This document shows, piece by piece, positions 1-7,096 of a stretch of DNA of 9,590 nt. The position numbers and the translations under genes were made by a program. The DNA comes from Nitrospina sp. (GTDB lineage: Bacteria; Nitrospinota; Nitrospinia; Nitrospinales; VA-1): positions 1-9,590 of the forward strand of contig JABJCF010000163.1 of the NCBI GenBank assembly GCA_018665625.1, read 5' to 3'. Position 1 is the first letter of the stretch, and every line of letters begins with the position of its first letter. The notes beneath the pieces were generated by a model. It was not told the origin of the DNA, did no database searches, and saw only the letters and a program-made list of their open reading frames with translations.

Positions 1-1053
1 CATTATTTGGAAATCGACTACGACCTTTCAAATGTTCTCTTTATCTGTACCGCAAATGTTCTGCATTCGATTCCGCGGCCCTTATTAGACAGGATGGAAG
101 TGCTGCACTTACCCGGCTATACCGATCAGGAAAAACTCGGTATCGCTCAAAGGTTTTTAGTGCCGAAGAAAGTGGCTGAGCATGGTTTGACTAAAAAGAA
201 TATTGAAATTTCAGATAAAGCACTCACTCGAATTATTCAAGACTTCACCCGTGAAGCCGGGGTAAGAAATCTGGAACGTGAAATTGCGACGCTCTGCCGA
301 AAAGTTGTAAAAATTGTCGTAGAAAAAGGCAAAAAGACAAATGTCAAAATCACTCCAGCCAGTCTGGAAAAATATCTGGGCATTCCAAAATTCAAACGAT
401 CAGATCAAGAAGGGCCCCTTGATATTGGCTCTGCAATTGGCCTGGCGTGGACTGAATTGGGTGGAGAAATTTTATCGATTGAAGTTACAGTGCTTTCAGG
501 GACGGGGAAACTTGTTCCCACCGGACAATTGGGCGATGTCATGAAAGAATCTGCACAAGCAGCGATGACTTACGTTCGCTCCCGGGCGCATGAACTTGGA
601 TTGCCAAAAAGTTTTTACCAGAAAAATGATTTCCATATTCACATTCCAGAAGGCGCGGTTCCAAAAGATGGTCCTTCGGCTGGCATCACTATGGCAGTGG
701 CGCTTGTTTCGGCCCTCACAAAAACCGCGTTGCGACACGACCTTGCTATGACAGGGGAGCTGACTTTAACGGGAAGAGTTTTACCCATTGGCGGATTAAA
801 AGAAAAAGTCCTCGCCGCACATAGGCACGGCATTCAAAACCTGATCATACCCATCGAAAACGAAAAAGACATTCCAGATATCCCAGAGAATATAAGAAAA
901 GGCATTCAGTTCTTTCCTGTCACCACGATGGATGAGGTGATCAAGCACTCCTTCAATAAAAAAATCAAACTCAAAAAGAAATCTACCCCTAAAAAAACTA
1001 AAAGGGCATCTAAGAAGACCTCAACAAAACAACCCGGCCTCCGTCTCAACTAA
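1..1053 (+). CDS. lon: ATP-dependent protease Lon (LonA), C-terminal part
   Basis: The gene enters the window already open, starting with His-Tyr-Leu-Glu in frame 1, so only the last 350 residues are visible. Lon unfolds and degrades damaged and regulatory proteins in the cytoplasm as an ATP-driven hexamer. The visible part begins in the AAA+ module: sensor-1 Asn in FICTAN, the arginine finger in RPLLDRME, and the sensor-2 region [10 protein letters not shown]. The full Lon protease domain follows. Its nucleophile Ser lies in PKDGPSAG (codon 676-678) and its catalytic Lys in PIGGLKEK (codon 799-801), so the dyad is intact. After the usual family end there is a 31-residue basic tail (nt 958-1050) with 12 Lys and 2 Arg, which E. 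coli Lon lacks. Identification is very secure; the N-terminal substrate-binding domain and Walker motifs lie outside the window. Confidence 0.97.
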   Translation, partial: HYLEIDYDLSNVLFICTANVLHSIPRPLLDRMEVLHLPGYTDQEKLGIAQRFLVPKKVAEHGLTKKNIEISDKALTRIIQDFTREAGVRNLEREIATLCRKVVKIVVEKGKKTNVKITPASLEKYLGIPKFKRSDQEGPLDIGSAIGLAWTELGGEILSIEVTVLSGTGKLVPTGQLGDVMKESAQAAMTYVRSRAHELGLPKSFYQKNDFHIHIPEGAVPKDGPSAGITMAVALVSALTKTALRHDLAMTGELTLTGRVLPIGGLKEKVLAAHRHGIQNLIIPIENEKDIPDIPENIRKGIQFFPVTTMDEVIKHSFNKKIKLKKKSTPKKTKRASKKTSTKQPGLRLN

Positions 1054-1085
1054 CCCCCAAGCGTAATAGAAATAACCTTTTTGCG

Positions 1086-1304
1086 CGTCATCGCGAACGA
1101 CCAGTGGGAGAGCGGCGATCCAGCCGGGGGATTGTGGCTTCAAGAAATATTAAAACAGTCAATAAACCCAGTCACCCCTCATTATCTTAGGACCTTGTAA
1201 AGATTTTCACTCTCAACATTTTTTTATTTGGATTTACCCCTTCGGGGCACGAACATCTAGATAGAATATTACGACCACATCGCCTTAGGCTCTTCGCAAT
1301 GACG
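1086..1304. repeat. Degenerate dispersed repeat element with inverted ends
   Basis: The left end CGTCATCGCGAA (1086-1097) is the reverse complement of the right end TTCGCAATGACG (1293-1304) with one mismatch in 12 bases. Between them are further segments typical of the non-coding CGTCATTGCGAG family scattered in many bacterial genomes: GCGGCGATCCA near 1112, a CCCCTTCGGGG hairpin at 1237-1247, and CATCGCCTTAGGCTC near 1279-1293. No transposase is present. This is most likely an old, decayed palindromic or MITE-like repeat, or two facing copies, inserted in the lon spacer. The family assignment is from memory of the motif and its copy number here cannot be seen. Confidence 0.55.
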
Positions 1305-1602
1305 GCAAAAGTACTTTTTCTCCCCAAATAACGACTTTTGCAATGGTCTTTATAAGGGACTATAGAAACTTGCCTGAAAAACAAACTTCGGCTTTTGTGC
1401 CTCCGAATAACTTGGCAGGAAGGTCCACTGTTTGATCATATTGAAAAAATCATGGGTTCAGTTCCCCGCGAATATTCAAAAAAAGAGTACCCATTTTGAG
1501 TTAAACAAACACGTTCAAAAGACCTCTCATTTCCTGGAATTTTGAAGTAAAAAACTAGAGCAAAATCGACACTCCGAAACCACAAAAACACTCAGATTTC
1601 AT

Positions 1603-1631
1603 TAGACTTATACGTTTTCTCGTTGTATTAT
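1603..1631 (+). promoter_or_regulatory. Possible sigma70-type promoter for the secretin operon
   Basis: TAGACT (1603-1608, 4/6 to TTGACA) is separated by 17 bases from TATTAT (1626-1631, 5/6 to TATAAT). Transcription from here would start near 1638, about 28 bases before the preferred ATG at 1666, and this fits that start better than the in-frame ATG at 1630. A perfect TATAAT at 1656-1661 lacks a good -35 box and would start transcription at or after the ATG, so it is less likely. AT-rich sequence makes chance matches common. Confidence 0.35.
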
Positions 1632-1665
1632 GATTCGATGTAATTTGTTTAAATTTATAATAATT

Positions 1666-3505
1666 ATGCCATTTCAAAAAACATTGATTTATCGAGCCTT
1701 GGGAATTCTGGTTTCTGGCTTTATTTTGGTTTCCTGTACTGCACTCGGGAACTCTAAAAAAGAACCGCCAACAGAACTTACAGCCAAAATACCAGAGCGG
1801 AGGGCAATCAATATCCCTCTTGCAAAACCGAAACCCGAAAAGAATAATCTTCCTGACTCGATCACCCAAATTCAACCCAATCTCGATTTGAAAGAGCAGG
1901 AGCAAAAAGGCTTTCGCTTTACCATGTCCGCAAGAGGGGGTAGACATACGAAATGTCTTGTTCGCACTCTCTCAGGAAGTTGAACAAAATATTATCATCG
2001 ATCCCAATGTTAATGCAGTTGCAACGGTCGACTTGAAAGGTGTTACCTTGGAGCAAGCTTTAGAAAATTTGCTTACCCCTCTACATCTCGAATACGAATT
2101 TGACGACACCTTCATTCGCGTTCGCAAAGAAAAAATGCAGACGCGTACATTTACCCTTAATTATGTAATCTCGAGAAGAGTGGGAAGCAGCAACCTGTCT
2201 TCCAGTAGTGGGGGTTCAGGGTCTTCTGGCGGTAGCTCGAGTTCTTCAACAACAACGGCCTCGACGAGTGCCAGCCTGGGTTCCTCGGAAGCCGGATCAA
2301 CCAGCTCCATTCAGTCCTCTGAAGAAACAGATATCTGGACAGAAATAGTAACCGGGCTTAATAATATTGTCACACCCTCTGCGTCAACAGACAGCGCAGA
2401 CTCTTCTGGAAGCTCTGATTCAACCAGTACGGATTCCGCAGTTTCCTCCACGGAGGGCGACTCGTCCGACTTGGTTTCAAGTTTATTGGGGGGTGGCGAC
2501 ACCTCATCAGGGTCGGGTGATACCACTTCCGGTGAGTCAACAGGCTCTGGAACTTCAGTCACGTTGCAAGAAGATGAAGAAAGAGCTTATCTGAGTGTCA
2601 ATCGACAAGCAGGGCTCATCGTTGTAAAAGATTTTCCTGATGTATTATTGCAAGTTGCCGAATTCATTGAGGCGGTCGAAGGCTCGGTTCAACGACAGGT
2701 TTTTATTCAGGCAAAAATTGTTGAGGTTACTCTTAATGACGATTACAAACTGGGAATAGACTGGTCACAAGTAAGCCCATTTACCATTGCTAAAACAGCC
2801 GGCTCTTTACTTGATAGAACCACACTTACCGGAGCCGCAGGTTTTGTTTATGGACCTTCATCGACGGCTTTTAGTATTGTGGTAGATGCATTATCACAGC
2901 AAGGCCAGGTGAGCGTTCTGTCCAGTCCTAAGATTGCCACCCTGAATAATCAGAGGGCGGTCATCAAAGTAGGTACCGAAGATATCTTTTTTATTCCAGA
3001 AGTCACTCCGGCCACTACGACATCGGCGGCTGTTACCGAGTATATTCCTTCAACCATTACAATTGGTATCGTCCTCGATGTGGTTCCGCAGATCAATCCT
3101 AACGGGGAAATCATGATGAGCATCAATACCAGCATCACTGAGAAGTCTGGAGAAAGAACCTCTCCCGATGGCATTAACATTGTCCCCATTCTTGATGTTC
3201 GCGAAGCAAACAATGTGGTTATAGCGCAGCACGGCCAAACAATTATCATTGGTGGGTTGATGAAAACCAGGAAAGAAGTAGATGACAATTCCGTTCCACT
3301 TTTTGGTTCCCTTCCATTAGTAGGTCGGCTATTCCATTGGGATCAGGAAAATACTTTAAAGTCTGAACTGGTGATAATGCTCACTCCTGAGATCATGGCT
3401 GGAAGATCAGTGGATGATCGGTTTAAGAAAGAGAGAGATCGGTTGAGAAATACCGGTTATGATGTATATTCAGATACTATTGCCAACCCGTCCTTTAGAA
3501 GGTAG
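1666..3505 (+). CDS. mshL: MshL-type secretin lipoprotein (type IV pilus/T2SS outer-membrane pore), frameshifted
   Basis: Secretins form multimeric outer-membrane channels that let pili or substrates exit. The protein appears in two frames: 1666-1938, then 1940-3505 after skipping one G in the G5 run 1936-1940. Joined, it has 612 residues. The preferred start is ATG 1666; it gives a lipoprotein signal ending in ILVSC, with the lipidated Cys at residue 24. No Shine-Dalgarno site is clear, and ATG 1630 is the alternative. Next comes an N0/STN-like domain (VDIRNVLFALSQEV onward, residues 92-155). A Ser/Thr/Gly-rich stretch follows (about 173-297), holding the ordered island DIWTEIVTGLNNIV. An N1-type subdomain (YLSVNRQAGLIVV) leads to the secretin core with SVLSSPKIATLNNQ, QTIIIGGL and the signature VPLFGSLPLVGRLF (nt 3293-3334). 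The ATPase and TPR neighbours match mshM-mshN order. A PilQ- or GspD-like role is possible, but lipoprotein and island favour MshL. Whether the shift is real or a sequencing error is undecided. Confidence 0.85.
1936..1940 (+). other. Frameshift site in the secretin gene (GGGGG run)
   Basis: Upstream codons read GCA AGA GGG GGT AGA and reach a stop at 1981-1983. Removing one G gives GCA AGA GGG GTA GAC ATA CGA AAT, which runs straight into the conserved secretin N-domain (VDIRNVLFALSQEV). The downstream frame has no ATG near the junction, only a TTG at 1958 inside the conserved domain, so it is not an independent gene start. This is an apparent one-base insertion in a homopolymer, from sequencing error, recent mutation or phase variation. 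Confidence 0.85.
2183..2557 (+). other. Ser/Thr/Gly-rich low-complexity linker within the secretin
   Basis: About 125 codons are dominated by Ser, Thr, Gly and, in the second half, Asp. Two low-complexity blocks (about 2183-2326 and 2378-2557) flank an ordered island, DIWTEIVTGLNNIV, encoded near 2330-2371. The segment lies between the N0/STN-like domain and the N1-type subdomain. MshL proteins have a shorter Ser/Gly segment and a similar Trp-containing island here, so this looks like an expanded flexible periplasmic linker. Confidence 0.75.
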
Positions 3506-3514
3506 GCGTATTAC

Positions 3515-5101
3515 ATGTACGAAAATTATTACCAGTTTAAAGAAAAACCGTTCAGCCTGACACCTGATCCAAAGTTCCTATACCTGAGCAAACAATATCA
3601 GGGTGCTTTAGACCATATGCTCTATGGGATAAAGCAGAGAGAAGGATTCATGGTCATCGCTGGAGATGTTGGCACAGGCAAGACAACCCTTTGCCGATGC
3701 CTGCTCGACCGACTTGACGAGGATGTGGAAGTTGCGCTTATCCTAAATCCCATGCTATCAGACATGGACCTGCTAAGAAACATTGTACATGATCTGCAAA
3801 TCGATCCCGTACAGGCACAACAACAACAGCCCGCAGGAGTCATACAAGACGGTTCTACCGGGGACAGCATTGAAATCGAATTATCCCCTGAAATTATTCC
3901 TTCGGAAGGTTTTCATCGCCAGGACCACACATGGATCAATAATGCATCTAAAAAAGAACTCATTGATGCTTTAAATGTTTTTCTTCTAAACCGGCATGAA
4001 CAAGGCCGCACCACAGTCCTGATTGTCGATGAAGCACAGAACTTGTCTCTTGATGTAATGGAACAAGTACGTATCCTTTCTAATATTGAAACGGAAAAAG
4101 ACAAACTACTGCAAATAATTTTTGTTGGGCAACTAGAACTAAACGAAAAATTGAAACTGCCCACTCTAAAACAACTGAACCAACGAATATCCATTCGCTA
4201 TGAAATTTCACCGTTGGATCTCGATGGAACCAGGAATTATATCGACCACAGGATCCTTGTTGCAGGCGCATCTTCTCACGTCAATTTTACGCGCGCAGCG
4301 TTGAAAGAAGTTTATAGTTACTCCAAAGGCTACCCTCGATTAATCAACTTAGCTTGTGACCGGGCATTGCTTGCCGGATACAACCAACAGGTAGAGACGA
4401 TTGATCGCCATCATGTTCGGGAAGCGATTCGCAGTCTTTTAGGAGAAGAAAATAAAGACTATTTTTTATCTCGGTTCATCAAGAATCGGCTGCCTCTGGT
4501 TGCATCCGTCTTATTCTTTATTGCTGGGTTAGCATTTTTTATTCTTTCAAAAATGGAACCCGAACAAATGAATATTGCTTCCACCCCAACCAGCAATATT
4601 ATTCCAGAACAACCTAAGCCAGCAACGGTTCCGCCAATACTTGAAAAAGAAATAGTGCCTTCGGTACCCGTTCCAGAACCCGCTGCGACGCCTGTTCAAA
4701 AATTTATTGAAGACCTGGATAAAACGTCTGCGAACTTTGAAGAACCTGAACCCCCTGCGGTGGAAGCTTCTGCAATAGAAACGCCTGAAACTCCGGCTAT
4801 TTTTGAAGAAAGTACTCCCGAACCAGTCGCGCAACCCGTTGTCGCAAGTAGTGTAAAATCGGGCAATTATAGAATTCAGGTATATTCTTTAAGGGATAGA
4901 GCAGAAGCAGAGCAACACAAAGAAGAACTAATTCAGGGCGGGTTTGATGCCTTCCTGAAAAGAGCAGTCTCTGCCGGACAAGATTGGTACATTGTATATG
5001 TGGGCCCATTCACGAACATCAATTCTGCCAAAGTTAACTTGAAGGCTTTAAAGTTTTCCGGCCGGGAGCCCATTCTGCTTTCCGTCACTACGACAAGTTG
5101 A
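3515..5101 (+). CDS. ExeA/GspA/MshM-type AAA ATPase with TM segment and C-terminal SPOR domain
   Basis: A 528-residue inner-membrane ATPase that probably helps assemble or position the secretin through the peptidoglycan. The cytoplasmic AAA part (residues 1-310) opens with FKEKPFSLTPDPKFLYLS, typical of the ExeA family. It has Walker A GDVGTGKTT (50-58), Walker B VLIVDEAQ (168-175), IIFVGQ near 201-206 as sensor 1, LNQRI near 221, and KGYPRLIN (271-278) in the lid. One transmembrane helix lies at about 326-344. A Pro/Glu-rich periplasmic linker (345-448) leads to a SPOR domain (about 449-524: YRIQVYSL, then WYIVYVGPF), a fold that binds denuded peptidoglycan glycans. Residues 97-143 are a Gln-rich extension absent from short ExeA-like ATPases. 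ATG 3515 lies 9 bases after the secretin stop, with AGAAGG at 3497-3502 as a somewhat distant ribosome site. The position corresponds to mshM, but MshM lacks the SPOR extension. Confidence 0.9.
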   Translation: MYENYYQFKEKPFSLTPDPKFLYLSKQYQGALDHMLYGIKQREGFMVIAGDVGTGKTTLCRCLLDRLDEDVEVALILNPMLSDMDLLRNIVHDLQIDPVQAQQQQPAGVIQDGSTGDSIEIELSPEIIPSEGFHRQDHTWINNASKKELIDALNVFLLNRHEQGRTTVLIVDEAQNLSLDVMEQVRILSNIETEKDKLLQIIFVGQLELNEKLKLPTLKQLNQRISIRYEISPLDLDGTRNYIDHRILVAGASSHVNFTRAALKEVYSYSKGYPRLINLACDRALLAGYNQQVETIDRHHVREAIRSLLGEENKDYFLSRFIKNRLPLVASVLFFIAGLAFFILSKMEPEQMNIASTPTSNIIPEQPKPATVPPILEKEIVPSVPVPEPAATPVQKFIEDLDKTSANFEEPEPPAVEASAIETPETPAIFEESTPEPVAQPVVASSVKSGNYRIQVYSLRDRAEAEQHKEELIQGGFDAFLKRAVSAGQDWYIVYVGPFTNINSAKVNLKALKFSGREPILLSVTTTS

Positions 5102-5108
5102 GAGAGGG
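5102..5108 (+). promoter_or_regulatory. Ribosome binding site supporting the GTG start at 5115
   Basis: GAGAGGG lies 6 bases before GTG 5115 and overlaps the end of the ATPase stop codon region. It fixes the TPR protein start at a GTG. The resulting N-terminus, MSLIADSLKKALKEK, matches the amphipathic start common in MshN/GspB-like proteins. Confidence 0.7.
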
Positions 5109-5114
5109 CGGCAC

Positions 5115-6413
5115 GTGAGCCTGATCGCAGACAGCCTGAAAAAGGCACTCAAAGAAAAGACCTTTAAAGTAAGCCCGGGAATCAATCTCCTTAAAAACCT
5201 GGGGCAGAAATCTAAGCCTCAGCGTTTCGATTCTAAGGAAGTTAAACGATTCCTGCTGTTGATCGTTGCTCCTGCTTCGATTCTGGTTTTTTTACTTGTT
5301 GCCAATCCCTTCGCTCCAAAAAATAAAGTACTAATAAAACCACCGGTAGTCGCTCAAATACCACCACCGGCACCAGCACCAGCACCTGTTAAACAAGAGG
5401 CCATAAAACCACCTCCACCACCTGCTCCTCCGGTTGCCACAAAGCCAGTTCGTCCTGTTGCCACAAAACCGGTTCCGAGGAAAGCTCCCGATAATTTGCC
5501 GATGATTGAACCCGGGATGAAAGAGGTATCAATAGAAGAGCTTGATCGAGTAGCAAAACAGCCCGTGGTCAAAATGGAAAAGCCTATAGCCCGAGTAGAA
5601 CTAAAAGAGCCTCCGGATTATCCACCTGCTACAATAAAGTTTAAGCGCAAACCACCCACTAAGAAAAAAGTACTGGCAGCTGCAAAACCAAAACAGCCCT
5701 CTCCACCCCCTTTTGAGGAAGAAGCACCCGTCGAAACAAGGCCTGTTGAAACAAAAAAACCAGAAAGAAATAGAAATCAAGTTGCAGCTCTGGTTCCCCA
5801 GCAAAAGGAAATAACTTTCCCCAACTTGCCAGAGCCCGATATATTTAAAAATGGCGACTACTATTTTAACCGTGCCATTTTTTTCCAGCAGTCGAGAGAT
5901 TGGGAAAATGCCCTGTCAAACTATGCCAAAGCCGCAAAACATAGCCCAGACAACCCCGACATTTACAACAATATGGGGGTCATTCATAAGGAATTACGGC
6001 AATATAACCGTGCTATTGAAGAATTTTTAAGGGCTGTTTATTTGAAACCAGATTATGCCAAGCCTTACAATAATATTGGTGTGGTATACTTTGCGAAAGA
6101 AGACTATCTAACGGCTATTCAGAATTACAAAAAAGCCATCTCGATTGATCCTAAAAATCTTGAGGCCTTGAATAACTTGTCTGTGGCGTACAAAAAAATG
6201 GGGCAATTGGAAAAAGCCAAATCCGTTTTAAATCAAGCATTGAAGTTGGGGGAAAACCATGCAGGAACCCATTATAATTTAGCGGTCCTTCATGAAGAAA
6301 CCGGGAACATGGAATCGGCCATACATTTTTATCAGAAATTTTCAAAACTAGGTATAACCAGCCATCCGGCTCTAGTCCGAAAAGTTGAAAAACATATCAA
6401 AACTTTGAGATAA
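5115..6413 (+). CDS. Membrane-anchored Pro-rich TPR protein, MshN-like
   Basis: 432 residues, GTG start 13 bases after the ATPase stop. A short cytoplasmic helix (MSLIADSLKKALKEK) and basic segment precede one transmembrane helix (about 46-63). A long Pro/Lys/Ala-rich stretch (about 70-225, including PPPAPAPAPAPV and a doubled VATKPV) follows and probably spans the periplasm, as in TonB. The C-terminal half has five tetratricopeptide repeats (about 248-280, 281-314, 315-348, 349-381 and 382-413), for example YNNMGVIHKELRQYNRAIEE. TPR domains bind other proteins. Here the likely partner is the secretin or its assembly complex, as inferred from position: secretin, ATPase and TPR occur in mshL-mshM-mshN order. 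The Pro-rich arm could carry the TPR domain to the outer membrane or through the wall. Family membership is inferred from architecture and synteny, so the exact role is unproven. Confidence 0.82.
   Translation: MSLIADSLKKALKEKTFKVSPGINLLKNLGQKSKPQRFDSKEVKRFLLLIVAPASILVFLLVANPFAPKNKVLIKPPVVAQIPPPAPAPAPVKQEAIKPPPPPAPPVATKPVRPVATKPVPRKAPDNLPMIEPGMKEVSIEELDRVAKQPVVKMEKPIARVELKEPPDYPPATIKFKRKPPTKKKVLAAAKPKQPSPPPFEEEAPVETRPVETKKPERNRNQVAALVPQQKEITFPNLPEPDIFKNGDYYFNRAIFFQQSRDWENALSNYAKAAKHSPDNPDIYNNMGVIHKELRQYNRAIEEFLRAVYLKPDYAKPYNNIGVVYFAKEDYLTAIQNYKKAISIDPKNLEALNNLSVAYKKMGQLEKAKSVLNQALKLGENHAGTHYNLAVLHEETGNMESAIHFYQKFSKLGITSHPALVRKVEKHIKTLR
5433..5474 (+). repeat. Two-copy 24-base direct repeat in the Pro-rich region
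   Basis: GTTGCCACAAAGCCAGTT (5433-5450) recurs as GTTGCCACAAAACCGGTT (5457-5474) with 16 of 18 bases identical and a 24-base period, encoding VATKPV-RP-VATKPV. A shorter GCACCA run lies at about 5369-5386. These are internal coding repeats, probably from slippage in the disordered spacer. Confidence 0.6.
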
Positions 6414-6451
6414 AATAGGGCAACCATTAGAAATTTTTCCATCGGACAATC

Positions 6452-7090
6452 ATGTTTAAAAAAGCACTAAAGAAAAATTTGATCGCGGGACTGCTTGTCA
6501 CCATCCCCGTAGCTTTAACCTATATGATTTTATCCTTTGTCATCACGCGTGTTGATAAGGCGATGAAACCCGTGATCACAGGAGTTCTAGGACCTCAAGG
6601 TATTGAGTTAATGGAGGAATGGCATGTACCCGGAATGGGATTTTTATTTCTAGCCATTTTCATTGTTGCAGTAGGTTTGGTGGGAACCAATTTTATCGGA
6701 AAAAAAGTTGTTGCGATGGGTGAGAAAATTCTCCACAACATCCCAGTCGTCCGCGTAATTTATACTAGTATCAAAAAGGTGGTAGATACGGTTTCTTTGA
6801 CAGAAACACCAACTTTCCAGAAGATGGTTCTCGTTACCTATCCAAGAGAACCTTTGAAAACTTTAGGAATTGTTTGTTGTGACACCCCAGAAGGCATCAC
6901 AGATGGTGAAAAAATGCTGAATATTTTTGTCCCTACTTCTCCCAACCCGACAACAGGATTTCTTTTTATGCTGCCCGAAAAAGACACGCAACCTCTTAAA
7001 ATGTCTGTTGAGGAAGGCTTGAAAATGATTATTTCTTTTGGGATGACACACCCAACTGCCGGTGAGGAACCAGCGACAACTAAAGACTAG
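6452..7090 (+). CDS. DUF502 family inner-membrane protein
   Basis: 212 residues, the usual length for DUF502, a widespread bacterial membrane family of unknown function. A basic N-terminus (MFKKALKKNLIAGLLVTIPV) leads into transmembrane helix 1 (about 10-33). A loop with GMGFLF follows, then helix 2 (about 61-80). The conserved block IPVVRVIYTSIKKVVDTV lies at about 97-114, and the soluble C-terminal domain carries the family-typical NIFVPTSPNPTTGFLFMLPE. The ATG is 38 bases after the TPR gene and lacks a strong Shine-Dalgarno site, so it may be read from the secretin operon transcript or from a weak internal promoter. DUF502 genes occur in varied contexts, and membership of this operon is not evidence of a pilus role. 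Confidence 0.9.
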   Translation: MFKKALKKNLIAGLLVTIPVALTYMILSFVITRVDKAMKPVITGVLGPQGIELMEEWHVPGMGFLFLAIFIVAVGLVGTNFIGKKVVAMGEKILHNIPVVRVIYTSIKKVVDTVSLTETPTFQKMVLVTYPREPLKTLGIVCCDTPEGITDGEKMLNIFVPTSPNPTTGFLFMLPEKDTQPLKMSVEEGLKMIISFGMTHPTAGEEPATTKD

Positions 7091-7096
7091 TTTTCT

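Larger units (their letters stand above)
1054..1665. other. Intergenic region between lon and the secretin operon
   Basis: This 612-base spacer holds no convincing protein gene on either strand. Its left half (1086-1304) is a degenerate inverted-repeat element and its right end carries a possible promoter for the secretin operon. Positions 1305-1600 are AT-rich with no clear structure. The exception is a stretch of 47 sense codons (1356-1496, stop TGA 1497-1499) without a good start codon. I see no strong intrinsic terminator for lon. The CCCC-TTC-GGGG hairpin at 1237-1247 is not followed by a T run on the plus strand. Confidence 0.6.

Noticed and set aside
1237..1247. CCCC-TTC-GGGG hairpin as a lon terminator
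   Set aside because: No T run follows on the plus strand, it is about 180 bases after the lon stop, and it belongs to the dispersed repeat.
1187..1384. 65-codon minus-strand reading frame in the spacer
   Set aside because: It runs through the right end of the dispersed repeat; FAVIAKSLRR is the usual translation of that non-coding motif. There is no plausible ribosome site or family resemblance.
1356..1499. Resemblance of FDHIEKIMGSVPR to a segment of eukaryotic CLK/SRPK-type kinases
   Set aside because: The similarity is a dozen residues recalled from memory, with no kinase motifs anywhere near, so it is not evidence of homology.
1555..1947. 130-codon minus-strand reading frame opposite the secretin 5' end
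   Set aside because: It overlaps the clear lipoprotein signal and N-terminal secretin coding sequence and has a Cys/Phe-rich composition typical of an antisense shadow.
2311..2562. 83-codon minus-strand acidic, Pro/Ser-rich reading frame
   Set aside because: It is a mirror of the low-complexity Ser-rich linker of the secretin; open antisense frames are expected there.
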